Of a DNA stretch of 64,000 bases, positions 26,512 to 37,920 are shown one piece after another; the first letter of the stretch is position 1; the number at the start of each line of letters is the position of its first letter. The stretch lies in contig VWPU01018616.1 in NCBI GenBank assembly GCA_013398955.1, positions 62,001 to 126,000 on the forward strand, written 5' to 3'. The DNA is from Callaeas wilsoni. Taxonomy: Eukaryota; Chordata; Aves; Passeriformes; Callaeidae. The translations under genes were made by a program, and so were the position numbers. The notes under the pieces are model-generated. The model did no database searches, was not told the origin of the DNA, and worked only from the letters and a program-made list of their open reading frames with translations.

Positions 26512-26835
26512 TCCTTCCTCCCTCCCTTCCTCTCTCCCTCTCTCCCTCTCTCCCTCTCTCCCTCTCTCCCTCTCTCCCTCTCTCCCTCTCTCCCTCTCTC
26601 CCTCTCTCCCTCTCTCCCTCTCTCCCTCTCTCCCTCTCTCCCTCTCTCCCTCTCTCCCTCTCTCCCTCTCTCCCTCTCTCCCTCTCTCCCTCTCTCCCTC
26701 TCTCCCTCTCTCCCTCTCTCCCTCTCTCCCTCTCTCCCTCTCTCCCTCTCTCCCTCTCTCCCTCTCTCCCTCTCTCCCTCTCTCCCTCCCTCCCTCCCTT
26801 CCTCCCTGCCTTCCCTCTTGCCTGCCTGCCTACCT
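26512..26835. repeat. polypyrimidine tract with perfect CTCTCCCT octamer array
   Basis: The core, about 26531-26787, is an uninterrupted octamer repeat of CTCTCCCT, about 257 bases and 32 units with no sequence variation seen. It is bordered by CCTT/CCTC-type flanks (26512-26530) and a CCCT, CCTG and CCTA mixture (26788-26835). Eight is not a multiple of three, so all three frames cycle through the same units without a stop. That produces artefactual open frames of up to 157 codons on the plus strand and 137 on the minus strand. The purine strand is AGGGAGAG repeated. Confidence 0.97.
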
Positions 26836-27489
26836 TCTTGACTTCCTGCCTCATTTCCTCAAAAATTGAAGTTACTTTTTACCATCAGCTCTACAGCTGG
26901 CTCCTTTTAAATCCACATCCCAGGCACATCCAAAATTCCCTCACTTGAAAGTAACATTACTCTAAAACTATGGTCCATTGCAGATAGAAGTTCCTGGAAA
27001 ACAAGGCACCAAACCAGAGGATGCTGACATTGCTCACTGCTTTCTCAGTATCTCCCTTCATTTTCTCAGGACACTAAGGTGCTCCCCAGCTCTCAGGGAC
27101 AGGGGTGTACCATACTTGGCTGAAGGTGCCATAGGTGTAGTAGGATAGCAGGCAACACGGAAGACCTAGCAATATATTTGGGTGGTTGCATTACTAGCAT
27201 AATCAAAGCATCTAAAATATTGCTTTCCTCTCAGGCCGCTCACTGCCAGGAGAAACACATCCACACATGTTTTATAGTTGAGGATTTTCCTACACAGATA
27301 CCCAAGGAAGAAAGAGCAGTGAAAATAGCAAAAGCAACAGAATTAACGCCAGTCAATGGAGACAGGAAGCTGATGGATCTATGAGAGTTGGGAAGGAATC
27401 AAGCTGCATTAAACACTGATGCACTTCTGTGCCACCCCCTAACAGATGCTTTCCTTACAACAGTAGCATAAAACATCTGCTTATTGCTT
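26836..27489. other. non-coding, nothing recognised
   Basis: Ordinary sequence. A 68-codon frame at 27178-27384 has no recognisable domain. Confidence 0.55.
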
Positions 27490-27680
27490 TATTCACAACT
27501 GGGGCCACTAAAGCGGAATGCTCCCAGACCGCAAGATCCGTACATCTGCTCGGTTGCTTTTATGAGACACGTTAGTTCAAAGCAGGAGTTCCAAGGCTGA
27601 AGTCAGCGACAATCTCAGGAAATTATTTTATTTAAACACAAGGTTGCCATTAATTCACAAGAAATGAGGACTATTAAACT
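27490..27680. other. candidate conserved non-coding element with retained CpGs
   Basis: At least seven CpG dinucleotides fall within 27510-27610, well above the surrounding density. ATTATTTTATTTAAACA and CCATTAATTCAC follow. CpG retention plus AT-rich homeodomain-type cores is compatible with a regulatory element. Conservation itself is not visible. Confidence 0.22.
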
Positions 27681-28253
27681 AGATTCAGACCTGTATGGAT
27701 AGAACTGACACTTAATGTTTTGTCACAGCAGCAAACTATAAATCTAAAATAGATTCTATTATTTACAATAGAAAATGTGACGAATGTTGAATCTTATTTT
27801 TTTGATTTTTTGATCATTTTCCATTAGCAAAAATTATTCTTCATATTTTGAACATGCACCTAAAGGAAGCTTCCTGCTTTTTTACAACTGTACAGCCACA
27901 ACACAAAACAGAATTTCCCCAAAATTATGCAAATTTGCAACTCAGGGGAACTTCTAACTGCATTAGCAATTACTAGTAAACTTTGAACTAGTACAGTTGG
28001 TTAAGCAAGGGCAGAGGAGTCAGATCTTATTAACGGAAATTAAGAGGTGCTTTAAAATGACATGAGGGTGTTGCTTTGATGAGACTCGAACCTGTGTGCC
28101 TGAAAAGTTGTTTCAATTCTGTTAAGACTTGCATGATTTACCCTGCTAGGCAAAATATTTTCCACATATTCACCCCAAACTGTCAGATCTCAAGGCTTCT
28201 AGACTCTAGACTTACAGAAATGAGTTTACTAGCCTAAAATCTGCAATCTGTCA
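27681..28253. other. AT-rich non-coding sequence, nothing recognised
   Basis: No repeat family or exon was recognised. Confidence 0.55.
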
Positions 28254-28386
28254 TGAAAAAAAGAAAAAAAAAAAGGACAAAAACCCCAACCAACCAACCA
28301 AACAAAAAGTCCAAAACAAAAAAATAAAAAAAACTCCACACCAACCTTGGAAAAAAGGAAAATCTCTTACAGGAGAAAAAAAAAAT
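28254..28386. repeat. A/C-rich low-complexity tract
   Basis: Long A-runs alternate with CCAA units (CCAACCAACCAACCAAAC) and further A-runs. It is the same compositional class as 14822-14900 and, on the opposite strand, 9602-9698. Confidence 0.85.
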
Positions 28387-30089
28387 TAGATTGTAGACAT
28401 GGAGTGAGAATCTTTATATTCACATGCTAGAGGAAATCTCAAACATGAAATGGAATGACCGAATGCAGAACTTCCAGTATAAATTAGCTGGCAAGAAATT
28501 TTAAACAGTATGTACTACAAAATAATCCTTAAGAAGTGTTTCCCCAGAAGACTGAGAACCTCAAAAATTTTGGTTTTATTTTTTTCTTATAAATTATATT
28601 TGTATGAGGACAGAAAGTTTATTTTAAAACACATGGAATATATCTATAATTGGGAACAGTTTTATAATGGGTATTTGGATCACTGCAGCACGACATAGAC
28701 CTTATCAACCCCCTGCCAGATTCAGAAGTTTTGACTTGAGATCATTTTTCTGATGTGACCATATGGTGATCTAGACACCTAGACTAAGAAACTGAGAATG
28801 GGGGGGAAGGAGGAGAAGAGGAGACCGGGGGAAGATTTTAAAAGCCCAAGCAATTGGTTTTATGCAGGTATGCAAGATTGTTTTTGCAGCCTTTCCTCTG
28901 TCCAGCTGAACATCTGTGTCCCAGGACAGGGGCTGCCTGTGCTAATGCAATGGCACCGCTGCTGAATGCCAAAGTCTTGACTCAGAGGGAAGAGAACAAA
29001 CTTTTCTGAAAGCTGTGTACCACTCTCTTTTGGATGCAGATATGTCACAGTAAGAGGTTAAAGGAGGGTCATCTCCTTTTGCTTGTCTTAGTGAATGCTA
29101 TCACCTCTTCCAATCTGCCTTTTAAACTGTGTGTGTGAGCTCTCACTTGTCCACTTAAAGTAAAATGCACTAGATTACTGTCTTAACAGTGGGACTCAGT
29201 TGGAAAAAAACTCAGGAATTTCTAACAAATTCAAATTAGATGGCAGATCCACAGTGGTAGAAATCTCAGGAGAAATGGCAGTGAATTGTTGGCACTATGC
29301 TGCAAATCTCTTTAGTCAGCATCACTGCAGGACAGTCCTCCTATGTAGGCATTTATATGTATACATCTCTAATTACATGTATACATTTCTAACCATACTG
29401 TTAAGGAAGGTAGAGTTAGACAAGGCATATGAAATTGACACTGAAGAAGTCTGTCTTTTCCTTTCTTTCCATCTCTCCCTCTCTATTCTTGGAATTATAA
29501 CCTTGTTCCCTGTCCCATCTCTGTGGTCTGATACCTAAAGAGTTGATGGCAAAAAGCTTTTTCTTCCATTTTGGTTGAGCTGGTTTCCTACTAAGTCACT
29601 AAGAGGAATCAGGTCCCTGAGTTACAGTAATGATAATATATTAAACAGTGAACAGTACCAGGAAACACTCCAAGGCGCTGGAACCGGATGGTTTATGCTG
29701 TCTACAGTAAATTATTTTAATGACCCCAGTACAGTTTTGGCCCAGGTTAACTACCTCTCTTCCAACAATTCCCAGGAACAGCTGCAAAACTATCATGGAG
29801 AAGAAAACATTCCCCATAGGCTGCTTGTATATGGCCACCAACTGCTGGAAGTTTCAAGAATGTGATGAATGGGGAGGGTGCTGTTTCTTTCCAGCTGATC
29901 TCTGTGCCAGAGTACAGCCCTGGGCAAATATAATTTGCTAGAAGACATGGAGCCCAAGGGACAGACATGCCTGAGTGTTGGTGAAAGGGGAGGGAAGGAG
30001 TCAGCAGATGAGAATGAGAAATAAGTGAAAAAGCTGTTGAAGAGGAAACAGGACAGTTCCTCTCAGCAGCAGTAAGCTGTTACACAGTC
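28387..30089. other. non-coding stretch with a purine-rich patch and a short direct repeat
   Basis: The purine-rich patch lies at about 28791-28835 and has a run of seven G and a run of five G. A 16-base sequence, ATGTATACATCTCTAA, is repeated with one difference at 29357-29372 and 29377-29392. Frames of 96-112 codons on the plus strand (29200-29538, 29575-29865) match nothing I know. Confidence 0.5.
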
Positions 30090-30381
30090 TCAGCCTGTCT
30101 CATATAACTGAATCCCCATAGATTTACAGTCTTGGTTTTCAGCAAAATATTGGTACCAGTTCCCGCTGACTGCAACAAAGACACCAACTGCAGAGCGAGT
30201 ATGGAGGCTGTTATTGCATGAAGGTGAAGAGATGAAGAAGCCACTTTTCTCTCCTTCCTTCCACGGCTGTGGCATTGTGTTATCACAAAACGACCCCTGG
30301 TTGGACACATTAGCCATGTAAACTGGCAAATGGCCATAACAAGAGTTAATGTTTAAAGCATTTTGGATCCACGAATTTTCC
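30090..30381 (-). other. unrecognised cysteine-rich open segment behind a splice acceptor; possible decayed retroviral envelope piece
   Basis: On the minus strand, a pyrimidine-rich tract ending CTCTGTTTCAG stands directly before this segment. It then stays open for about 97 codons to a TGA at 30092-30090. The predicted peptide has four cysteines, two N-glycosylation sequons (NVS and NNS) and a tryptophan/tyrosine-rich patch (NWYQYF). Such spacing is seen in secreted or viral surface proteins, and an env reading frame is often preceded by a splice acceptor. No transmembrane subunit, protease site, LTR or pol remnant was found downstream or upstream, so the env idea is weak. A lineage-specific last exon or chance remain possible. 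Confidence 0.2.
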
Positions 30382-33300
30382 CTGAAACAGAGAATAAGCA
30401 ATCTGGATGTACTAGACCATTAACTCCATCAGCCTCCTTGATGCATTAGTGGAATTGAATGGCTTATGATTATAACCCAAGGAATTTGATGGTGAATCCT
30501 GTAAGAATCTCAAGGTCTTTTTTGCATTCATTCAATTTTAGAAGTAAAGGCAAAAAAAATAAGGAAACTGCTATCTGTTAATTGGATCAGGGCCAAAAAA
30601 TCAACAATGGTTTATGGAAAAGGGTCTTTTTTCCTACTTGTTGCTTTTAGCTTCAATTACCTCACTGATACAGTACATGATCTCTTTCACTCTCTTTCCA
30701 TGTCTCTCTCTTTACAAAAAGATTCCAGCCCAGATGGAGGTGAAAGGGCTTAAAGTGGGGGAATCTGAAACAAGTGTTGTCAGATATGTTAAGCTTCTCT
30801 TTGGCCAGTAGATGATACAAGAAAAGATCGTGTTCTGTCTTTCTGTTATGATATATTTATCTCCATCATACTTCTCTGGGTGCATCTTGATCCCCCAAGT
30901 TATATCTGTACAGCTAAATAAATAACATCCAGACACCAAGCCTGTGCTCTGATCTAAGTGGCATCAACTGACGCACATCCCCTGCTTAGGAGCAGACCCT
31001 GGTAGAGCAGATTCATCTTGGAAAGTTGGCAAGATCTGCCTTGCTTTGTGCAGAGCAGAGAGCAGCCTAGCAGATGCACAGTGGGGTAAAGTGCTTGAAC
31101 TCATTTCCTGGCCCTCTTGTACTTAGCAGTGCAGATGCAGTCAGAGCAAACATGACAGAACATCTGTAATGAAAGGATGGGGTCAAGGAAACTTAACAGA
31201 GATGAGAATTTTCCATGGCAGTTTCTCAGCTAATTGCTCGAGGAAACATTTTCCAAAGTTGCATTCTCTTCTCCAGGCTCTCAGTACTGCAGTTCTGTTT
31301 GATCATTAGGATTAGCCCAGGACTTCCTGACAGGGAAATTACCTCACAAGAACCTTGGCTTGAGAATCCGATTCTAGACTGGAAGTTTAAAATAAATCCA
31401 GTCAAATAAATAGCAAGCATTTAACCTAGAATATTTGCAACAGTAATTCAATAAAACAACAAAAAAAAATATTTCTAAAGGCTAGTTACTTGAATTGCTT
31501 CCTTCTAAGTGCTCCACACTCCATACACTGCTGATAATTCTGTAGATAAAATCTCACCTAAAGCTCCCCTTTTCTTGATTGTTTTATAAAATAATACATC
31601 TCTAATTGTTCTTAAATTGTTCATATCTCACTCCTTCTCCTCCTTTCTCACTTGAGGTCTGTGGTCATTTGGTGAAAGATAGATAAAAATGAAGTACAAA
31701 AAAAGAGTCAATCATGTATTAACCACTTGCAATCTTATGAAGTTATTTTTGGTTATTTTTGGATGGTAACATCAAAGCTTGGGTGGTTTATACAGAGAAA
31801 GTAGAAGCCAAAAGCTGATTTGCACCAGTGACACAAAGGTGCTCTAAACCTGCCATAACCAACTGCTCCAGATAAAGGTCCATCTGCTTTGCATCAGTGA
31901 TGTGGTGAGAAGCAGCTGGAGGATCTCAATGGATCTGTCTCTCATTATCCATAACAGGCCTATTGCCTCTTTACACTGTTTGATTGTATGAGGTTCAGTG
32001 GCACAATTCCCACCTGTCCTAGCAGTGCTGTCAATATTATTCATTCTTCCCTGCAGTCATTGTTGTCTTTATTTTCCCTGTACTTTCATCATTGTTGTTT
32101 TTTATCTCCCTTCTTCCACTCCCACCTTTCTCTTTCCTGGGGTAGGTGTCAATTCTTTCCTCTTCTGTCCATCTGATTGCACAAGAACTCCAATATGGTA
32201 GCAACCAACCATCCATTTGTTTTTATCCAATGGAGAAACCTGGGTTTTTTACTGCTTCTGCTGGGTTTTCTACAGCATCTCCCTGTGACGTTTTCGAGCA
32301 TGAAGTAAAGTCATCTAAATCTGCATTCAACCTAGCTACATCAAATCTATGAAAGTTGTTGCCTCAAGCTTCAGTAGAAATTGGATTAGATCTGAAAGAG
32401 CTAAGTGCTTTTCCACAGATTTCTATCAATTTCAGTAAGCAGAATATGTCATACTCTTGTGTTATAAGGGACTCGTCCAAACAGAAGGTGATGGATGAAA
32501 AGCTTTGGTAAAAAAATTTAACAGGGAGTTACTAAAGGCCAATGAGAAAGAGAGAAGAAAAGAAAAATAGGCAGGTCTTTCTGGAACAGTCTGATCCTAA
32601 ACTTGACTAGACCTTATACACACCCATGAAGCAAAAAATACCCCCTGTGAGCTCTGAATGGTTATCTCAGGTAGCCACAGGACTAACTGGACTTTGTGGT
32701 ATTCTGTCTGTGCGGTCAACTGTGCATCTGGTTTACTCTTCTACAGCCTTAAAACTCACCCAGTGAGGCATCCTGGGAAAATAGAGTCACTATGAATAGC
32801 AGAATCAAGGAGAATCTAGTCCTTCACAACCAATTGGTATTTTGCTCTTTGATTTTGTCTTTTATGGAATGAGAATCTCACACACTAGTTCCACCAGCAG
32901 ATGAGTGGCATCAGCAGCAAAGTGAGATAGGATAACTTACAACAACTGTCCAGCTGTCATGTACCTGTGAGTTGCCAAATTTTGCGTCTTATTGCACTCA
33001 ATTATATTGTTAACATTTCTTCCAAGGATTAATTGGACACTCCTGTTCATGATAATTTATTACAGAATAAATCCTTTGTTTGAATAGGACTTCTGGTAAG
33101 TTCCCAGATACTGAGTTTCCTTACTTACATTTAAAGCCACCAGATCCTTTTATATAATCACAACTAAACACAATTCATATGACTTGTCTATAAAGAATGT
33201 TCAAAGTATCACCAGGAATTCAGATATTACTAGGAAAAAAAGTGCACACTATGACTGAACTCTGTTTATGAAGGAATGTCTTTTTTAGAGTAGAGTTCTT

Positions 33301-35646
33301 TTCCTCTCTTCTCAGCCCCTGACAATATATAATCTTGGGCTTTGATGAAAACAGAGAGAGAAAAAAATATCACATATCAGTGTTATTGATTCCTGAGGTC
33401 AGCTTTTAAAATCCTGGCTTTCTTGTCTCTTCGTAGCATACTGCCAGATCTTTAGCTTGACTTGAGACTACAAGTCTTTCCTCAGGGTCAATAGAGGATG
33501 ATATTTTGTCTCCAAACTTTATGCCAATGAGCAGGCAGTAAAATGAGAATACTCTCTCTCCATGGATCTTTAAGACACATTCAGAACTGATTAAGATTGG
33601 ACTCACATCCAGCCTCTCACCCATCAGCACTCACAAATTCTTCTTGGCAAGGCTGCTCTCCACCTGTTCATCCTCCAGCCTGTGTTGATAACAGGGGTTG
33701 CATCACCTTGCAGTTGTTCTTGTTAAACACCCTGAGATTCCCTTGAGTGGGAATCTTCCCCTTCTTCCCTTTCATCTTTGTTTAAGAACAAGTTTAATCA
33801 ATTCAAGAAAGGGATTACACAGTGCAAGAGCACATGGCAAGAGAATAATGGAATTTTCCAATATTGCTCTTCCACTGAACTGGTGAACTCTATTATTACG
33901 ATACTATAACTTTTAAAGGGATTTTAAGTGAGATTTAAGAATGGAGAAAGTTGATTCCTAGATCCCTTTTCTGACAAGATTGATTTGGGTCAGGTTCCTC
34001 TCAACCAGCTCAAAATACCTCATAGTTAGACTGAACTCTCTTATAATTCATTAGAAAGAAACCTCATGACAGCAATTAATCATATTCTAAAATAAACATC
34101 TAAGATCAGACAAATCACTTGAAAAGCACTTATTTCCCACATCTACTGAAGAAAAAAAAAAAAAAGGCAAAAAATCATGGTAACTAGTTCATGGTTGAAC
34201 ATCCCATGCTTATGAAACAAATTCCACACTTTCAGTTAGTTTTTCATTAGTTTTCATTAAGAGCTGAATCAGGATTCTTCTGGATGCCTTGCCAGGGGAT
34301 TTCACATAACTCATACCTTTGTTCTTCACCAGAGAATGTCAAACGTTGTGGCTGATATAAATGGTTTAGTGATATATCACACAGCAAGCCATTGACAAGG
34401 ATCTGGATAGAACTTGCAGCTGAATGAGCTCTCGAAATTGCAGGTGCTAGTAATCCTGATAATTTTCATTACTTTCAATGTTTATAGAGAATTTTAAAAC
34501 CTCATGTACCCCTAATTTAAGTATTATAAATTTATTATTAGGATTTTTTTGCCCTTAAGGCTTCTAAGAATAGCAGCTGGTTGCCAAACAAGAAGCAGGA
34601 CCATTCTCTTCAAGTACATTTATTTCTAGCAGTTGTTATTCTTCCAATCATGCTTACATTTCAAATGACTGATCAGATATTAAGTGCAGGAAATAACTTT
34701 CCTTGTCCAATTGTATCCTCTCTCCATGACACAAACAGCAGCAGATTCCAGGACTTGGCTACATTCACAGGCTGCCTGTCACTCCTAATTACCCTGCTCA
34801 TCCAACTGGCAACTCAGGCAAAAACAACATAAGAGAAGGGAAAGACAGGAAAAACGCCTGACAGCCCTCAAAGCAAATAGTGTCTAGTTCCTTTCTTGTT
34901 TCAGACTTCCAGATGTGTTTTTCCTACAGTCTTTAAACAAGCCGGCAGTGCCTTGGTCTCCACTTCTCAGCAGAAGTCAATAATTGACCCAACTTGCTAC
35001 GCATGTTGACAGTGTTACCACACAGACCAAAGCACTGGTCCTATACAGGAACCCAGGCTCTCTTCCGCCTGAAGCAGCTCAGATTCCTCTGAAAGTCAAA
35101 TGCTCCAGAAGCAGAGCATATGAACAAGCCTGTTAAGTATTGCAAATCCCATACAATAAAAACAGTGTTCTGAAAATTCCTTTTAAAAGTGCCTTTTCAT
35201 CAGTTTTCTGTTGCACCATGTCAATTTACTTGGATCGGTTTCACCACGATGTGCACAACATAAGCTTGGGGTCATAGCTGCTTTCCCTGAGGGACCACAC
35301 CATTCATGTGCCAGTTAGAACCACCATGCCAAAGGGAATTTGTATTGAGGGATTCAGTTGGTACTGCAAGAGTATTCTCATTTGTTAGACTCTACCTAAT
35401 AGAGAAGTAAAAATAGAATAAACTGGATGGACTTAGAGAAACTGATAGGCTAGATAATACCTATTCATAAGATGTAGCTGAAACATTTGAAGAACAGTTG
35501 AGCTTTTGTTTTCAAGGGCAACTGAATAAGTTTATTAAAGAACTCTCCTCAGTAGTTTCTCTCTCTTTCTCTTTTGTCTTCCTTTTTCTTACACACATAT
35601 ACACAAGAAAGTAGATGCACAGCGTTGTTTTTCAACATGACTCAAG
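30382..35646. other. long non-coding stretch, nothing recognised
   Basis: No LTR, CR1 or exon was recognised. There is a pyrimidine-rich patch at 32040-32150 and an A-run of about 15 at 34148-34165. Frames of 60-83 codons look random. Confidence 0.55.
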
Positions 35647-35670
35647 AGATAGATAGATAGATAGATAGAT
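35647..35670. repeat. (AGAT)6 microsatellite
   Basis: Six perfect AGAT units followed by ATGTATTATAGATTATATG. The array is short, but tetranucleotide repeats of this type are often length-polymorphic. Confidence 0.95.
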
Positions 35671-37619
35671 ATGTATTATAGATTATATGTATCACTGCGT
35701 TCACTAGGTACTCAGAAGGTCAGTAGCTGCTAGATTTTAAAAAGTTCTTTCACAATTGTTGGAAAGTTGTCCTTCCTTTTACTTTTCCTTTTATTTTCCT
35801 TTTTCATGGTTATTGGTCTCTAAAGTCAGGCTGGAATTAATATCAATATTTTGATACCATCCACATTTTTTGAAAATGTGTAAAACTATTTATTTTCCAC
35901 CTACATTTCTTACCCAGAATTCTGTCTCTACTATTTTTGTACCATTTAGGTACTTGTATAGTAGTGGAAACATTATTTTGATCAACTTATTCTCTTCCTA
36001 GCTATACACTTCTCTCTGTGAGGAGACTTGTGCACTCTTAAAGAATTCTGAATAATGGTTTTGCTTTGGTACTGCTGTTACAGAGTCAACTTTACCTGGA
36101 GACAGACAGGAAGAAGAATGGTAGTAACCTGTGATGAAGACATGACTTCTGCCATTGCTATTAATGTATTAATATGAAGACTGGAGTTTAGAGTGCACTG
36201 TAGAAATACATAGTTATAGAACTGACATCCCCTGAAGAATCCATAGTCCAAATACCTGATTTTTCAATAAACAGTTAATTTAGTTTCTGATAAACTGTCA
36301 GGTAAATTCCACTCCCCACCCTGAATCATTAGCATCCAAAGCAAGATTGAACCACTCAGGGGACAAATAAGGTTAGCATGAAAATCATGTAGGAAATACG
36401 TCAATGTTGTGAAAATAAGGCACTCAAAGAATAGAGAATTTATTTTCCAAACAAGTGGTTTTCATTGAACTGTTTTCAAAACAATTTCCAAGCTAATCTG
36501 GTTGCAGTACTGAGAAGGTAGATCAGCGGTACAGTTCACCTCTCAGAACTTCCCACACTTACCACCATTCTGCCATTCAAAGCTCTTCATGCCAAAGAAT
36601 GCCACTCATTTTACTTACAACCCAATCCCCACTGATTTGGAGTATCCTTCATCCTAAAATGAATCAATTTCAAGTAATGAGTGCACTTCACTGCAGCCGT
36701 GGGAAGAAAGACGGGCAAAGAATCTTAGTGGTTTCTTGAACTAACCTTATCTTAGCAACTTCATACTGAATGGCTGTCAAATCCAACCTTAATAAATATT
36801 TGGATAACTAGGAAGTTACTATTTAATTTAGACAAGGTGTTTGGTTATAAGTAGCAATAATATTTTAGTACTTACACTATCAAGCATTTCTAATGCTGCT
36901 GAGCTATTCAAAATTATATGCATCAAAGGTTGCTCCAAATGGCTTTATAAATCTAATCTGCTCTTAAGCATCACAGCCAAAGTCTGCATTGCACTTGTAT
37001 TTCAAATTGTTTATATTTGATTGTATTCCATTATCTCTAAATGAGGTGAGTTACTCTATGGTCATGATCTGTTTCTTGTTATTGGCTGGCATGTTCCACT
37101 GTGTATACAAGATAAAGTGTATTTGATATTCTGTCTTTTTGTTTGAATTTACTGAGGTTGAAAGATAACCAAAAGTGATTTTTCTTCTATTCCAAGGGCT
37201 ATCATTCCAAATACCTTGAGAAATGATTAAGATTCCTTGATGTTTTCTTTATATAGTATTCTCATCTCAAGAAGTACAGATTTTGGATGACACATATGAG
37301 ATTTCTGCTGAGTCAGTGTTTGACACTGAGAGTGCCTGCAGATATAAACTCTAAGGACAGATAAGTAAGTAAGTAAAACAAGAAAATTTTTTTCTACTGC
37401 AGAGAATCATCATCTCTGCTATATCATCATTTTATCTTCACTGCAGAAGCAAAAGCTTTTACATAAGGGAATACATCTGGTGGAAAATCAACCTTTGCAC
37501 ACCTTGTCACTCCAGACGTGCATCCCATCCTCTTCCTCCTTACTGCACAAATGATTAAGTAAGCTTTTGGCAGCTGAATAAGGAAGTTTGTCTGATTGAA
37601 AGCTAACCCAGAGTCAAAT
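35671..37619. other. AT-rich non-coding sequence, nothing recognised
   Basis: A pyrimidine-rich patch lies at 35770-35812. The part around 36950-37100 has balanced composition but no specific signal. No exon was recognised. Confidence 0.5.
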
Positions 37620-37920
37620 TAGGGAGCTATCAAACAGTCCATGAAGTCACACAGTTGCTGGCATTAAAGAGTGACAATATGTGGCCGGCATTAAGGGAAA
37701 GGCAGTGCTATTCATCATAGCCACAGTGGGGACATGTATTAACTTAGACTAATTGTAAAATTACACCCTATAGTCAGCTGTTTGGAGGCAGTGGAGACAT
37801 TATCCATTTCCCATTAAAATAGCCCAGCTGTAATACAATAGGGGATTTAAGGCCTCATTAAGCATGTTATTATGGTGGTGCTGTTAGCAGTTGCTCTGGT
37901 TTTTTTGCTAACAACTACTG
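37620..37920. other. candidate conserved non-coding element
   Basis: This 300-base block combines several E-box-like and homeodomain-like sites (GACTAATTG, CATTAAAATAG, CAGCTG twice, CTCATTAAGC) with even composition and few repeats. It is the block in this window that most resembles a vertebrate developmental enhancer in texture. That remains an inference from texture, because the target gene lies outside the window and conservation cannot be tested here. Confidence 0.3.

Noticed and set aside
26441..26948. Open frames of 117-157 codons (plus) and 137 codons (minus) with periodic Ser-Leu-Pro or Arg-Glu-Gly content
   Set aside because: They are produced by the stop-free octamer repeat. The same eight-residue cycle appears in all frames, so they carry no evidence of a protein.
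28781..28836. Purine-rich patch with G-runs
   Set aside because: It has only two long G-runs, so no quadruplex pattern, and it is irregular.
29200..29865. Plus-strand frames of 112 and 96 codons
   Set aside because: No domain, no supportable splice sites, and composition like the flanks. Overlapping frames on the other strand are equally open.
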